From positions 1,550,001 to 1,614,000 of the forward strand of contig NZ_CP150274.1 of NCBI RefSeq assembly GCF_037977055.1: a stretch of DNA of 64,000 bases. Reading direction: 5' to 3'. The translations under genes and the position numbers were made by a program. This DNA is from Paenibacillus sp. FSL K6-1096. GTDB taxonomy: Bacteria; Bacillota; Bacilli; Paenibacillales; Paenibacillaceae. The notes under the pieces are model-generated. The model ran no database searches and was not told where the DNA came from. It was given only the letters and a program-made list of their open reading frames with translations. Shown piece by piece: positions 9,313 through 17,706 of the stretch (the first letter of the stretch is position 1; each line of letters opens with the position of its first letter).

Positions 9313-10605
9313 CTACTTCACTACCCGCAATCCGCAAACATCCATAATCAGCTCACTGAACAGCATATTCGACCAGGAGAACCATGGACGGGTGAAGGCT
9401 GTAGCATCATCGACGGAGAAGCCTTCATGCGTCAGGCCTGTTCCACCATCTGTGTCCTGGATCAATTGCAGTAAGCGTTCCTTCTCACAGCGCTCCGGCG
9501 ACGTAAGTCCTTGCATCGACAAGGCGATGTGCCAGATATACCCTTCCGGGGTATGTGGGCTGCCAATGCCTTCAGCGATCTGTCCTTTATAGTAATAAGG
9601 ATTGTCCTCGCTAAGGATGAATCTCCGGGTATTGCGGTACACCTCGTCATTCTCGTCGGTGTAGCCGAGGTAAGGCAAGGACAGGAGGCTTGGCACATTG
9701 GCATCATCCATCAGATTATAGTGGCCCAGCCCATCCGTCTCATAAGCATAGATTCTCCCGTAGACCGGATGATTATAGATGCCATGCTCCTGAATCCCCT
9801 GGTTGATCTCCTGGCCCAGCTTCTGGGCAGCGGCCGCAAGCTCCTGATCCCCGTAGATCTCTTGGGCGATCTCTTCAAGATAGCGCAGGACTACCACCGC
9901 GAACATATTGGACGGCACCAGATAGCCATACTCACAGCAATCATCGCTTGGCCGGAAGCCCGACCAGGTCATCCCGGTGTAAGCCGTCTCACTGCCCTTG
10001 CCCTCCCGGGTCAAGGTATCCGTGAGCGGTGCATCCAGCCGCTGGAACGTATAGGGCGACTCCGTCTCATGATGCTGCTCCACTCTCCACAGCTTGATAA
10101 TTTCAAGCGCGGCCTTGCGGAAGGCCTCATCAAACTGCGTGACGCAGCCGCTGTTCTTCCAGAGCAGATAGCTGAGCTGGATCGGATATGCCAGCGAATC
10201 AATCTCATACTTGCGCTCCCAGATCCACGGATTCATAGCGGTAAGATCCGATTGGTGGCCGTGGCCGTTCGCCTCCTCATTGAAGGCATTGGCATACGGA
10301 TCGAGCAGAACATAGTTCATCTGCCGCTTCACCAGCCCCGCGATCATCGCTTCCATGTTCGGGTCCTCTGCAGCAAGCAGCAGATACGGACGAACCTGGG
10401 CAGCGGAATCACGCAGCCACATAGCTGGTATATCACCTGTTATAACGAAGGTGGTGCCATCCGCTTTCTGCGAAATAGTCGTGCCAATAGTATTGATAAT
10501 GCAGTCCTCAAACATCTTGGCCAGCTTGGAAGAGTCTGGCAGCTGTCCCTTTACTTTGCCGATCAAATCATGTACAGACTTGGGAATTTCATTCTGCAGC
10601 TTCAA
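9313..10605 (-). CDS. glycoside hydrolase family 125 exo-alpha-1,6-mannosidase
   Basis: A cytosolic protein of about 430 residues with the (alpha/alpha)6 GH125 signature: GDIPAMWLRDSAAQVRPYL near residue 60 and SGFRPSDDCCEYGYLVPSN in the middle. The C-terminal GTGLTHEGFSVDDATAFTRP and FSWSNMLFSELI are also diagnostic. Family members (Streptococcus SpGH125, Clostridium CpGH125) release terminal alpha-1,6-linked mannose. The frame opens at a TTG (10626) that overlaps its own GGAGGTG ribosome site. I prefer the TTG at 10605, 12 nt after that site, but the start is uncertain. It pairs functionally with GH38 and the importer. Confidence 0.9.
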   Translation of the reverse strand: MKLQNEIPKSVHDLIGKVKGQLPDSSKLAKMFEDCIINTIGTTISQKADGTTFVITGDIPAMWLRDSAAQVRPYLLLAAEDPNMEAMIAGLVKRQMNYVLLDPYANAFNEEANGHGHQSDLTAMNPWIWERKYEIDSLAYPIQLSYLLWKNSGCVTQFDEAFRKAALEIIKLWRVEQHHETESPYTFQRLDAPLTDTLTREGKGSETAYTGMTWSGFRPSDDCCEYGYLVPSNMFAVVVLRYLEEIAQEIYGDQELAAAAQKLGQEINQGIQEHGIYNHPVYGRIYAYETDGLGHYNLMDDANVPSLLSLPYLGYTDENDEVYRNTRRFILSEDNPYYYKGQIAEGIGSPHTPEGYIWHIALSMQGLTSPERCEKERLLQLIQDTDGGTGLTHEGFSVDDATAFTRPWFSWSNMLFSELIMDVCGLRVVK

Positions 10606-10643
10606 GAGTGTATGTTGCACCTCCAAATGGTATATATCATGAT

Positions 10644-10658
10644 TTCAAACGCTTTCAT
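10644..10658 (-). promoter_or_regulatory. cre-like catabolite box at the GH125 promoter
   Basis: The minus strand reads ATGAAAGCGTTTGAA, immediately downstream of the -10 hexamer. It is the same near-cre word as in front of the importer operon, so both transcription units are probably under CcpA control. Confidence 0.5.
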
Positions 10659-10659
10659 C

Positions 10660-10688
10660 ATAGTAAACAAATAATATTAATATGTCAA
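10660..10688 (-). promoter_or_regulatory. sigma-A promoter of the GH125 gene
   Basis: On the minus strand TTGACA (10688-10683) is separated by exactly 17 nt from TACTAT (10665-10660). The cre-like box follows directly, in the position expected for CcpA blockage. Confidence 0.75.
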
Positions 10689-10694
10689 TATATT

Positions 10695-10735
10695 ATTGGT
10701 ATATTTATAGAATAGTATGTTCTATTGGTATATTA
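10695..10735 (-). promoter_or_regulatory. pair of candidate operators for the GntR/LacI regulator
   Basis: The word attggtatatt occurs twice (10695-10705 and 10724-10734), 29 bp apart and just upstream of the GH125 -35. The core ggtatatta is also found in the palindrome in front of the regulator gene, which suggests one DNA-binding protein acts at both places. Confidence 0.4.
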
Positions 10736-10764
10736 ATAATGTTCGATTGGATGGTGAACGCAGC

Positions 10765-10788
10765 AAAAAAGCCTTCGTAACGAAGGCT
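10765..10788 (-). terminator. Rho-independent terminator of the regulator gene
   Basis: On the minus strand a perfect AGCCTTCG/CGAAGGCT stem with a TTA loop runs straight into six Ts, 46 bp after the regulator stop codon. Confidence 0.92.
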
Positions 10789-10834
10789 CATTTCATTTCG
10801 ATTATGATTAAAGCTGTCTGTCGCAGTAAGCTCA

Positions 10835-11980
10835 TTACTTGCGGACCTGCGCGGTAGACCGGCCTGTCACTAATACCGCCGGCAGAAGAATGCGGGTAAT
10901 CGGCTGTTCATTCCCTTGCATGGTAAGCACATTCTCGAACGCCTGTTTGCCGATGCTGAACTGATTCTGCCGCATATGCGTAATCCGGCAGCCCTCATGC
11001 GGCTCGGGACTGTCGAAGCAGATGACCGATAAGTCCTCCGGAATCCGCAAGCCCAGCCGGCCGGCCGCCTCCTCCACCAGCAGCGCGATGTTATATTCGG
11101 CAGCGAACAGGGCGGTTATCTGGGGATGCTGGCGGAGATGCTCGACCAGCCTGTCCACATCCTCTATGCGGGCCTGCGGGTCAAACACATTCGGCATCGT
11201 AGAGGTGATCGTCTCCATCCATAATTCACGGTTCACCAGTAAGTTCTGCTCCACATGGGCTTCGATAATTCCTTCAATGCGTTCCTCAATAGCCGTTGTA
11301 TTCGCCGGGGGCGGCGCCAGGAATCCGATATGGCGATGTCCCAGCCCGAACAGATAGCGGGTGGCCTCCTTGGCCGCTTGAATATTGTCGGTGCTCACAG
11401 AGGAAGCCGGAATTCCCTTCAAGTACCTGTCAATCATCACGAACGGGAACTTCTGAATCACCAGCTTCAGGATCTCCGCACTGAAATATTCACCTTGTGC
11501 CGGGAAAATAATCAGCCCGTCTACACCGAGTCCCAGCAATTGCTGTATCGCCTTCTCCTCCAGCTCCGGAATCCCGAAGGACCGCCGGACGACGAGGAAG
11601 GCGTCATGGTCACGCGAGGCCTCTTCCATCCCGTAGATCAGCTCGGTTCCATACATATCACTGAAATGGGTAATCACCAGTCCGATAATCCGTTTCTTGC
11701 CGGTTGTCCGCACCGTCTGCGGAAGTTCAAACGGTTTCATAACTAAGGAATTCGCATCCGCTACGAATGATCCCCTGCCCGGCTGGCGGACAATCAGATG
11801 TTCATCGGCCAGCATCTTTAGTGCTTTTTTAGAGGTAATCCGGCTCACTCCGAACTCATTGCAGAGCTCTTTCTCCGAGGGCACCCGTTCCCCGGCTTTA
11901 TATTCATTCTTGTTGATCCGCTCGCGCAGCGTCTGAAAAATCTTCTCGTACATCGGCATCGAGCCTGAGTCGCCCGCCAT
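10835..11980 (-). CDS. GntR-family transcriptional regulator with LacI-type sugar sensor domain (AraR-like)
   Basis: About 381 residues. An N-terminal GntR winged helix (residues ~8-75: GERVPSEKELCNEFGVSRIT) is followed by a periplasmic-binding-protein-like effector domain. The latter shows IIGLVITHFSDMYG, GVDGLIIFPAQGE and the LacI-like GHRHIGFL. This is the architecture of B. subtilis AraR, a repressor released by a sugar. Position upstream of the mannosidase genes suggests it controls them and senses mannose or a manno-oligosaccharide. The ATG at 11980 is 9 nt from GGAGG; the TTG six bases earlier is too close to that site. A 24-bp palindrome upstream suggests autoregulation. Confidence 0.88.
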   Translation of the reverse strand: MAGDSGSMPMYEKIFQTLRERINKNEYKAGERVPSEKELCNEFGVSRITSKKALKMLADEHLIVRQPGRGSFVADANSLVMKPFELPQTVRTTGKKRIIGLVITHFSDMYGTELIYGMEEASRDHDAFLVVRRSFGIPELEEKAIQQLLGLGVDGLIIFPAQGEYFSAEILKLVIQKFPFVMIDRYLKGIPASSVSTDNIQAAKEATRYLFGLGHRHIGFLAPPPANTTAIEERIEGIIEAHVEQNLLVNRELWMETITSTMPNVFDPQARIEDVDRLVEHLRQHPQITALFAAEYNIALLVEEAAGRLGLRIPEDLSVICFDSPEPHEGCRITHMRQNQFSIGKQAFENVLTMQGNEQPITRILLPAVLVTGRSTAQVRK

Positions 11981-12022
11981 GGTCAAGCACCTCCATTACC
12001 GCTTTCTCTCGGAAAGACATAA

Positions 12023-12046
12023 CCTAATATACCATGTTATATTAGG
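12023..12046. promoter_or_regulatory. 24-bp palindrome, candidate operator between the regulator and RNase J genes
   Basis: CCTAATATAC and TTATATTAGG form 10-bp inverted arms with one mismatch around a central CATG. The element lies 43 bp before the regulator start and 92 bp before the RNase J start. It contains the ggtatatta word found twice upstream of GH125. Confidence 0.55.
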
Positions 12047-12137
12047 ATTGTGAAGAAACAAGAAACTTCCCCGGTCCCGGATAGTTGGCTCCTCCTCCAA
12101 ACATAATAAGAAGAACGCTACGAGGAGGTTTGTAACC

Positions 12138-13799
12138 ATGGCAAAAGAACGTTTATGGATTGCCGCCCTGGGCGGTGTCCATGAGATAGGCAAGAATATG
12201 TACATGCTGCAATACGGGGACGATATTATCGCCATTGACTGCGGGTCCAAATTCCCTGATGAGAGCCTGCTGGGGATTGACCTGATCATTCCCGACATCG
12301 CCTACCTGCTGGACAATAAGGATAAAGTTCGGGCTCTGATTGTCACCCACGGACATGAAGACCATATCGGCGGCATTCCTTATCTGCTTAAGCAGATGAA
12401 TATCCCGCTCTATGCCTCCCGTCTGACCCTCGGTCTGATCGAGACCAAGCTGAAGGAGCACGGGCTGCTGCGGGATGCCCAGCTTCACTGCATTGATGCC
12501 GATTCGGCACTGACCTTCGGTGCGGTGACGGCCACCTTCTTCCGGACCAACCACAGTATTCCGGACTGTCTGGGCGTGGTGTTCGATACGCCTGAAGGCA
12601 CGGTTGTCCATACGGGAGATTTCAAATTCGATATGACCCCGGTGAACAAGCAATACCCTGATATTCACAAAATGGCTGAAATCGGCACCAGAGGCGTCCG
12701 CTTTCTGCTCTCTGAGAGTACGAATGCGGAACGGCCCGGCTTCACCCCCTCCGAGCAGCTGGTCGGCGCGCATATGGAGGAAGCCTTCAAGCACGCCGAG
12801 CGCCGGATCTTCGTCTCGACCTTCGCCTCCAACGTCCACCGGCTCCAGCAGATTGTCGATGCTGCCGGACTTACCGGGCGCAAGCTGGCCCTGCTGGGCC
12901 GGAGCATGGTCAACGTGGTCAACGTCTCCAGAGATCTGGGCTATCTCAACATCCCAGAGGGAATGCTGGTCGAGCCTGCGGAAGCCGCCAAGCTGCCGCC
13001 GGAGCAGGTTGCCGTACTATGTACGGGCAGCCAGGGTGAGCCGATGGCTGCCTTATCGCGCCTGGCCAATGCCAGCAACCGGCAGATGGAGATTCAGGCC
13101 GGGGATACGGTGCTGCTTGCAGCGAATCCAATCCCGGGCAATGAACGCAATGTATCGCGGATTGTCGATAATCTCTATATCCTCGGGGCCAAGGTCATCT
13201 ATGGCTCACGCAGCGAGCTGCATGTCTCCGGCCACGGCAGTCAGGAGGAATTGAAGCTGATGCTGACCCTGATGAAGCCGGAGTATTTCATTCCGATTCA
13301 CGGCGAATACCGGATGCTGCATCATCACCGGCTGCTGGCTGAAGGGGTCGGGGTGCGGGGCGACCATATTTTCCTGCTGAAGAACGGTGATCTGGTGGAA
13401 TCGGCAGACGGTGTGGTCCGCCAGTCGGGCCGGATTACAGCGGGACAGATCTTCGTGGACGGGCTGGGAATCGGCGATATCGGCAATGTGGTGCTGCGGG
13501 ACCGCCGCCAGCTCTCGGCTGACGGAGTGCTGATTACGGTCATTACCTTAAGCCAGGCCGACGGACGGCTGCTGAATGAGCCGGATACGATCTCCCGCGG
13601 ATTCATCTATGTCCGCAATTCGGACAACCTGATGGATGAGATCAACCAGCTCGTCAAGACCACACTGCAGAAAATGAGCAGTGCCGATCTCGGCCAATGG
13701 AGCCTGATCAAGCAGACGCTGAAGGACACGCTCAGCAAATTCCTGTATGAGCGCACGAAGCGCCGTCCGATGATCCTGCCGATTATTATCGAGGTGTGA
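12138..13799 (+). CDS. rnj: ribonuclease J
   Basis: A 553-residue metallo-beta-lactamase/beta-CASP ribonuclease. The zinc motif HGHEDH is at residues 71-76, followed by FFRTNHSIPD, VHTGDFKFD, the beta-CASP CTGSQGEPMAALSRLAN block, SGHGSQEELKLML and PIHGEYRML. The C-terminus RTKRRPMILPIIIEV-like (ERTKRRPMILPIIIEV) is typical. It degrades and matures RNA from the 5' end and internally. The length matches RNase J1/J2 of Bacillus (555 residues). Whether it is the J1 or J2 orthologue cannot be settled without the rest of the genome. GAGGAGG precedes the ATG. Confidence 0.93.
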   Translation: MAKERLWIAALGGVHEIGKNMYMLQYGDDIIAIDCGSKFPDESLLGIDLIIPDIAYLLDNKDKVRALIVTHGHEDHIGGIPYLLKQMNIPLYASRLTLGLIETKLKEHGLLRDAQLHCIDADSALTFGAVTATFFRTNHSIPDCLGVVFDTPEGTVVHTGDFKFDMTPVNKQYPDIHKMAEIGTRGVRFLLSESTNAERPGFTPSEQLVGAHMEEAFKHAERRIFVSTFASNVHRLQQIVDAAGLTGRKLALLGRSMVNVVNVSRDLGYLNIPEGMLVEPAEAAKLPPEQVAVLCTGSQGEPMAALSRLANASNRQMEIQAGDTVLLAANPIPGNERNVSRIVDNLYILGAKVIYGSRSELHVSGHGSQEELKLMLTLMKPEYFIPIHGEYRMLHHHRLLAEGVGVRGDHIFLLKNGDLVESADGVVRQSGRITAGQIFVDGLGIGDIGNVVLRDRRQLSADGVLITVITLSQADGRLLNEPDTISRGFIYVRNSDNLMDEINQLVKTTLQKMSSADLGQWSLIKQTLKDTLSKFLYERTKRRPMILPIIIEV

Positions 13800-13885
13800 G
13801 TGAAGAAACACTACAAATTAGACTTCAGGTATGCTACTTCACTGTGCTGAACATTTGGAGTTCCAGCCGCTTCTATGCTGAGCAA

Positions 13886-14064
13886 TGTTGCACATTTTGC
13901 AGGATTTCTTTATCCATGTTACTGGCTGGGGAGTAATGTTGCATTATTTGCACAAATTCCGGTGTTTAGAGCAAGTTAGCGCTGGATTTGTTGCAATTTG
14001 TGCAGGATTTCAGGATAGGCCATTTCTATGGGGGTAGGATGTTGCATTTGTTGCAGGATTTCTT
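13886..14064. repeat. four degenerate copies of a TGTTGCA...TGCAGGATTTC intergenic repeat
   Basis: The 390-bp gap after RNase J holds no convincing gene. It contains four related 23-25 bp units at 13886-13910, 13937-13960, 13989-14011 and 14040-14064, all built on TGTTGCA-(4-6 nt)-TTGCAGGATTTC. Units 1 and 4 are also followed by GTTACTGGCTG. Spacing is about 50 bp. It looks like a dispersed intergenic repeat family; function unknown. Confidence 0.7.
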
Positions 14065-14192
14065 CTCAGCTGTTACTGGCTGTGAAGCATGAGGCGCATC
14101 GCTCACCGTATTAGCACCCATTATATTCGGTATTTCGCGTAGATTTTGCCCACGCTCTTGCTGGCAGTAGATTGTATTCACTTTTCCGCATT

Positions 14193-14226
14193 AAGAAGGG
14201 GCGCCCCATATGGGACGCCCCTTCTT
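14193..14226. terminator. hairpin between the RNase J spacer and the MFS gene
   Basis: An 11-bp perfect inverted repeat AAGAAGGGGCG/CGCCCCTTCTT lies directly after the minus-strand MFS stop codon. T-runs are short on both sides. It most likely terminates the MFS transcript and may act bidirectionally. Confidence 0.65.
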
Positions 14227-14229
14227 ACT

Positions 14230-15537
14230 TTACCGCGCACGCTGCCGCAACACACCGCCCTTTTTTGCCTTGAACGGACTCCGATCCGTTTGCCCCCCGC
14301 CTTCTGAATTCTCCTTGCTCGGAGTTACGGCGAAGAAGCTCAGCAGCCCGCCCACAGCACCGACACCGGCCATCGTGCCGAACAGCGTCCAATGCCCCCG
14401 GTTCATCAGCAGCGAGACCACCGGCGGGCCCAGCGCCACCCCGATGAACCTCATACTGCTGTAGAGGGAGGTGATGGTGCCCCGGTTCTCTTTCTCGATG
14501 CCCTCCGTGATCAAGGCGTCCATGCAAGGGAGAACTACCCCGATCCCGATGCCGGCCAGGCTTAGGAGACCCACCATGAAATAGATGTTCTGGCTGAAGC
14601 CGGTGATCAGCATAGCAGCTGTCAGCAGTGCCATGCCGCCGAAGCCGAGCCATTTCATCAGCGGTTTGTTCTTGCCGATGATCTTGCCGCTCCCGTAAGA
14701 GGCCAGACAGAGCAGGGCAAGCGGGATGGCCAGCACGAAACCCTTGGAAGCCCCATGCAGATTATATCTGGACTCCAGAATCTCCGATAGATAGAACAGT
14801 ACCCCGAAGGTTGCAAACATGCAGATGCCGCCGATGGCGAAGATGGCGTACAGCCAGCGGCCCCGTTCGCGGAGAATTTCCTTAATTCCGCTCAGGAATT
14901 GCCGCAGGCTCTGCTTATCGGCTTCTTCATCCTTCTTGGGCGTGCGGACAAGAAAGATCACCAGCGCGCAGGAGATTAGGCACAGCACAGGAATCGCGAT
15001 GAAGGGAGCATACCACAGCAAGGTGCCCAGGTAAGCCCCCAGGATAGGACTAAGCACTTTCCCGAAGGTATTGGAGGTCTCGATGATCCCCAGCCCTTTG
15101 CTGACCTCCTTCTCATCTCTGAACAGATCGCCTACGAACGGAATGACTATCGGGAAGGCACCCGCTGCTCCAATGCCCTGGACGAAACGTCCTGCCAGGA
15201 TAATCCAATAAGCCGTGCTTCCGCTGAAGAACCAGGCCGCGGCCACACATCCGGCTCCACCCAGGGCAGCCAGAATCAGGCTCGGGAGAATGACCATTTT
15301 GCGGCCGAAGCGGTCTGACAAATAGCCGGCGATGGGAATCATCAGGATGGCAATCAGGCCATAGACCGTGATGATCATACTGACCTGAAAAGCGCTCACC
15401 CCGAGCTGCTTCGAGATCTGAGGCAGAATCGGCAGCAGCATGGAGTTGCCCAGTGTCATAATGAGCGGGATGGATGCCAGCGCAATTAACGCTGCTTTTG
15501 AGCCTTTTTCCCCTTTGGACGCTTGAGACGCATTCAT
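14230..15537 (-). CDS. MFS drug-efflux-type transporter
   Basis: A 435-residue protein with 12 predicted helices. The MFS motif A is GYLSDRFGRKMVILP (loop 2-3), and the motif C-like ILAGRFVQGIGAAGAFP segment points to the DHA1 drug:H+ antiporter group. A charged central loop (RTPKKDEEADKQ) separates the two halves. It would export small hydrophobic compounds; the substrate is unknown. It is the only gene in its transcript. Confidence 0.85.
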   Translation of the reverse strand: MNASQASKGEKGSKAALIALASIPLIMTLGNSMLLPILPQISKQLGVSAFQVSMIITVYGLIAILMIPIAGYLSDRFGRKMVILPSLILAALGGAGCVAAAWFFSGSTAYWIILAGRFVQGIGAAGAFPIVIPFVGDLFRDEKEVSKGLGIIETSNTFGKVLSPILGAYLGTLLWYAPFIAIPVLCLISCALVIFLVRTPKKDEEADKQSLRQFLSGIKEILRERGRWLYAIFAIGGICMFATFGVLFYLSEILESRYNLHGASKGFVLAIPLALLCLASYGSGKIIGKNKPLMKWLGFGGMALLTAAMLITGFSQNIYFMVGLLSLAGIGIGVVLPCMDALITEGIEKENRGTITSLYSSMRFIGVALGPPVVSLLMNRGHWTLFGTMAGVGAVGGLLSFFAVTPSKENSEGGGQTDRSPFKAKKGGVLRQRAR

Positions 15538-15582
15538 GGACGAACCACCTTCATTTATTTTTGCATCCTGCTTATTGTCGGT

Positions 15583-16044
15583 CTAACCGCTGTATTTATA
15601 CCCTTGGAGCCTGCCTTTAACAATTAAATACCAGCCGAAGCACAACGAACAGGCGAGCAAATAAGACACGAAGGTCCAGCCCAGGTTCCAGCCATGATCA
15701 TAGATCACTTTCCCGGCAAGCATTAGACAGAGTTCCATCAAGGTTTTGCAGATCGTAGAGATCAGGAGAAGGAGCAGCGGGTTCAGGGATGACCTCCTCA
15801 CCGTATAGATGAGCAGACAGGGGATCACCGGAAATACTCCCAGATTATACGGAAGAATAGATAAGACTCCCCACCCGGTTGGCGTAACTCTCCACCACTG
15901 CATCTGGTACCCCACCTCGTTGAAGACAAAGGCGATTACAATGGCAATTGGGGCGATATGAAGGAAGACTGCGCTGTCTTTGCGGAGAAAATAACTTCCA
16001 ATACACCAAGGAATAATCCATCCGAGGATTACATTCATAAGCAT
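15583..16044 (-). CDS. CBO0543-family membrane protein
   Basis: About 153-159 residues with five hydrophobic helices. WWRVTPTGWGVLSILPYNLGVFPVIPC in the middle is characteristic of the CBO0543 family of Firmicute membrane proteins, whose role is unknown. The first ATG (16062) overlaps a GGAGG, so I favour the ATG at 16044, 11 nt downstream of it. The ATG at 16038 is also possible. Confidence 0.75.
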   Translation of the reverse strand: MLMNVILGWIIPWCIGSYFLRKDSAVFLHIAPIAIVIAFVFNEVGYQMQWWRVTPTGWGVLSILPYNLGVFPVIPCLLIYTVRRSSLNPLLLLLISTICKTLMELCLMLAGKVIYDHGWNLGWTFVSYLLACSLCFGWYLIVKGRLQGYKYSG

Positions 16045-16202
16045 TTGCTCCGATGCCTCCATCCGGCTTCACATCTGCCTATTATGGCTTAAAGAGCAGC
16101 CCCTTATCCGTGTAAACAAATTCAGGGCGACGCTTTGTAATATCTCCTCCTCCTGCGGGTATGCTACTCCTTGTTCAAATCCAACTGTAAAGGAGCTTAC
16201 TT

Positions 16203-16724
16203 ATGACAGGAATTCTAGGCGGCAACCCCAAGGATGAACCGTTGCATTATGGTGAGATCTTCACCCTGTGGCAAACCTCAACGGCAGCAAAGGGCGCTTT
16301 ATCCGGCTACAGAGCTCATATGTATCACGCCGGAGACAGCGATCTGAAGAAAATCATCGCAGCAATGATCGACCAGGCGGAGCTGGAGATTAGCGAATGC
16401 GACTCGCTGCTGGCTGAGCAAGGCATCGCTGCTGCTCCGGCGCTCCCGAACCGGCCAGAAGCCAAACTGGAGGATATTCCGGTCGGTGCACGGTTCACAG
16501 ACCCTGAGATTGCTGCAATGATCGCAGCGAATCTGGCGGTTGGGCTGGTGGCGTGCAGCCAGGCGATGGGCCAGTCCATCCGTGAGGACATTGGCGCATT
16601 GTTCGCCAAATATCATCTGACCAAAGCAGCCATCGGCGTGAAGAACCTGCATCTGCTGAAGAAAAAAGGCTGGCTGATTCCTCCGCCGCTGCTCGTCAAG
16701 AGACCGGAGCCGGTCCACGCGTAA
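16203..16724 (+). CDS. DUF3231-family protein (single-copy form)
   Basis: A 173-residue, mostly alpha-helical cytosolic protein. It carries LHYGEIFTLWQTSTAAKGAL near the N-terminus and the duplicated-type helix GVKNLHLLKKKGWLIPPP at the C-terminus, as in DUF3231 proteins. Larger family members contain two such modules; this one has a single module. The fold resembles CotF/ferritin-like helical bundles, but the function is not established. AAAGGAG lies 7 nt before the ATG. Confidence 0.7.
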   Translation: MTGILGGNPKDEPLHYGEIFTLWQTSTAAKGALSGYRAHMYHAGDSDLKKIIAAMIDQAELEISECDSLLAEQGIAAAPALPNRPEAKLEDIPVGARFTDPEIAAMIAANLAVGLVACSQAMGQSIREDIGALFAKYHLTKAAIGVKNLHLLKKKGWLIPPPLLVKRPEPVHA

Positions 16725-16754
16725 CGCAGCAGTCCCCGGATGGATGCAAAAGAC

Positions 16755-16785
16755 AAGGCCCGCGGTCAGCCGCGGGCCTTTGCCT
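16755..16785. terminator. terminator between DUF3231 and the secreted-protein gene
   Basis: A perfect 11-bp stem AAGGCCCGCGG/CCGCGGGCCTT with a TCAG loop, followed by TTGCCTTGTTT on the plus strand. It sits between two convergent stop codons and probably serves both. Confidence 0.85.
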
Positions 16786-16789
16786 TGTT

Positions 16790-17578
16790 TCACTGCTTAT
16801 CTGCGCCATGAATCCACTGTAATTGGCTATACTCCTTCATGGGGATGCCAGATGTATTAAATACATCCTTGTCATTCACATATTTATGCTCATAAGCTAC
16901 CGAATACTGCTTCTCCTGCTGTCCATTGTATTCTGCGAAGGCTTCAAGCTTCACCGGCAGGCCCAGATCTGTATCGAGCGTTGCATATTCATGAACAACC
17001 ACCTTGCTGCCCTCCGGCTGCCGGTCTTCCTCCAGCATGTCCTTGCCGGAGAGCTTTACCTGTTTCGTTCCGTCCTTGGCTGTCGTAACACCTTCGTTCT
17101 TCCAGCCGGCCCGGGCGAACTCAGCCTGCCGCTCAGCGAAGGATTTCCAGGTGTCCACACGGAGAGCTTCCTCAGCCGTCAGTTTAACGAATTTCCCGCT
17201 TACCGCCTTCCCGCTCTTGTCTCTTGACACCTCTACCCATTTCGTTCCCTTCTCCTTCAGATAATGGCTGACCGGATGGATCGTGCCGTCATCTTCTTTG
17301 GCCATCATGTCGATTCTCTTGTCCTGCGTAAGCGGATCAACCCAAGTCTCTACTACAGCGTTGACGCTGCCATTGTCCAGATAGGAAATCTCCTTGGTGT
17401 ATTCAATCCCCTGTTGCGTCTGCGCGGCGGCGGACCGGGGAGCGGTGATTGCTTTTTTGACAGGCTGAGCTTCGGTTACCGCGTGCATTGTCAGATCTCC
17501 TGAGGCTGCGAAGGCTCCTGTTGCAGTAACCGCCAGGGATGCCATAATCGTAGAGGCAATAAGTATTTTTTTCATCAT
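16790..17578 (-). CDS. secreted protein of unknown function
   Basis: A 262-residue protein with a classical Sec signal peptide (KKILIASTIMASLAVTATGAFA, cleavage near AFA-AS at residue 24). The mature part is hydrophilic and beta-rich. Repeating YTKEISYLDNGSVNAVVETWVD and QYSVAYEHKYVN segments resemble the outer-membrane-lipoprotein-sorting/RseB-like folds that bind lipids or anti-sigma factors, but I do not recognise a named family. GGAG is 6 nt before the first of two ATGs. It lies downstream of the two-component operon with a separate 128-bp leader. Confidence 0.7.
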   Translation of the reverse strand: MMKKILIASTIMASLAVTATGAFAASGDLTMHAVTEAQPVKKAITAPRSAAAQTQQGIEYTKEISYLDNGSVNAVVETWVDPLTQDKRIDMMAKEDDGTIHPVSHYLKEKGTKWVEVSRDKSGKAVSGKFVKLTAEEALRVDTWKSFAERQAEFARAGWKNEGVTTAKDGTKQVKLSGKDMLEEDRQPEGSKVVVHEYATLDTDLGLPVKLEAFAEYNGQQEKQYSVAYEHKYVNDKDVFNTSGIPMKEYSQLQWIHGADKQ

Positions 17579-17706
17579 CGTGATCTCCTTTGAGTGAATG
17601 ATTCAGAAACGGCCGGCCGCCTCTGTAACCCAAGAATATCAGGCGTCTGCATCCAATACTCATCATAAGCCCATCATTTTGGCATCATTTCAGCGGTCCA
17701 GCCCCT

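Noticed and set aside
9511..10674. 387-codon plus-strand frame opposite GH125
   Set aside because: Shadow of a GC-rich gene; the minus strand has clear GH125 motifs and a promoter.
12860..12885. CCGGacttaCCGG inverted repeat as an operator
   Set aside because: It lies inside the conserved RNase J coding sequence and is explained by codons; it serves as a warning about chance matches of this word.
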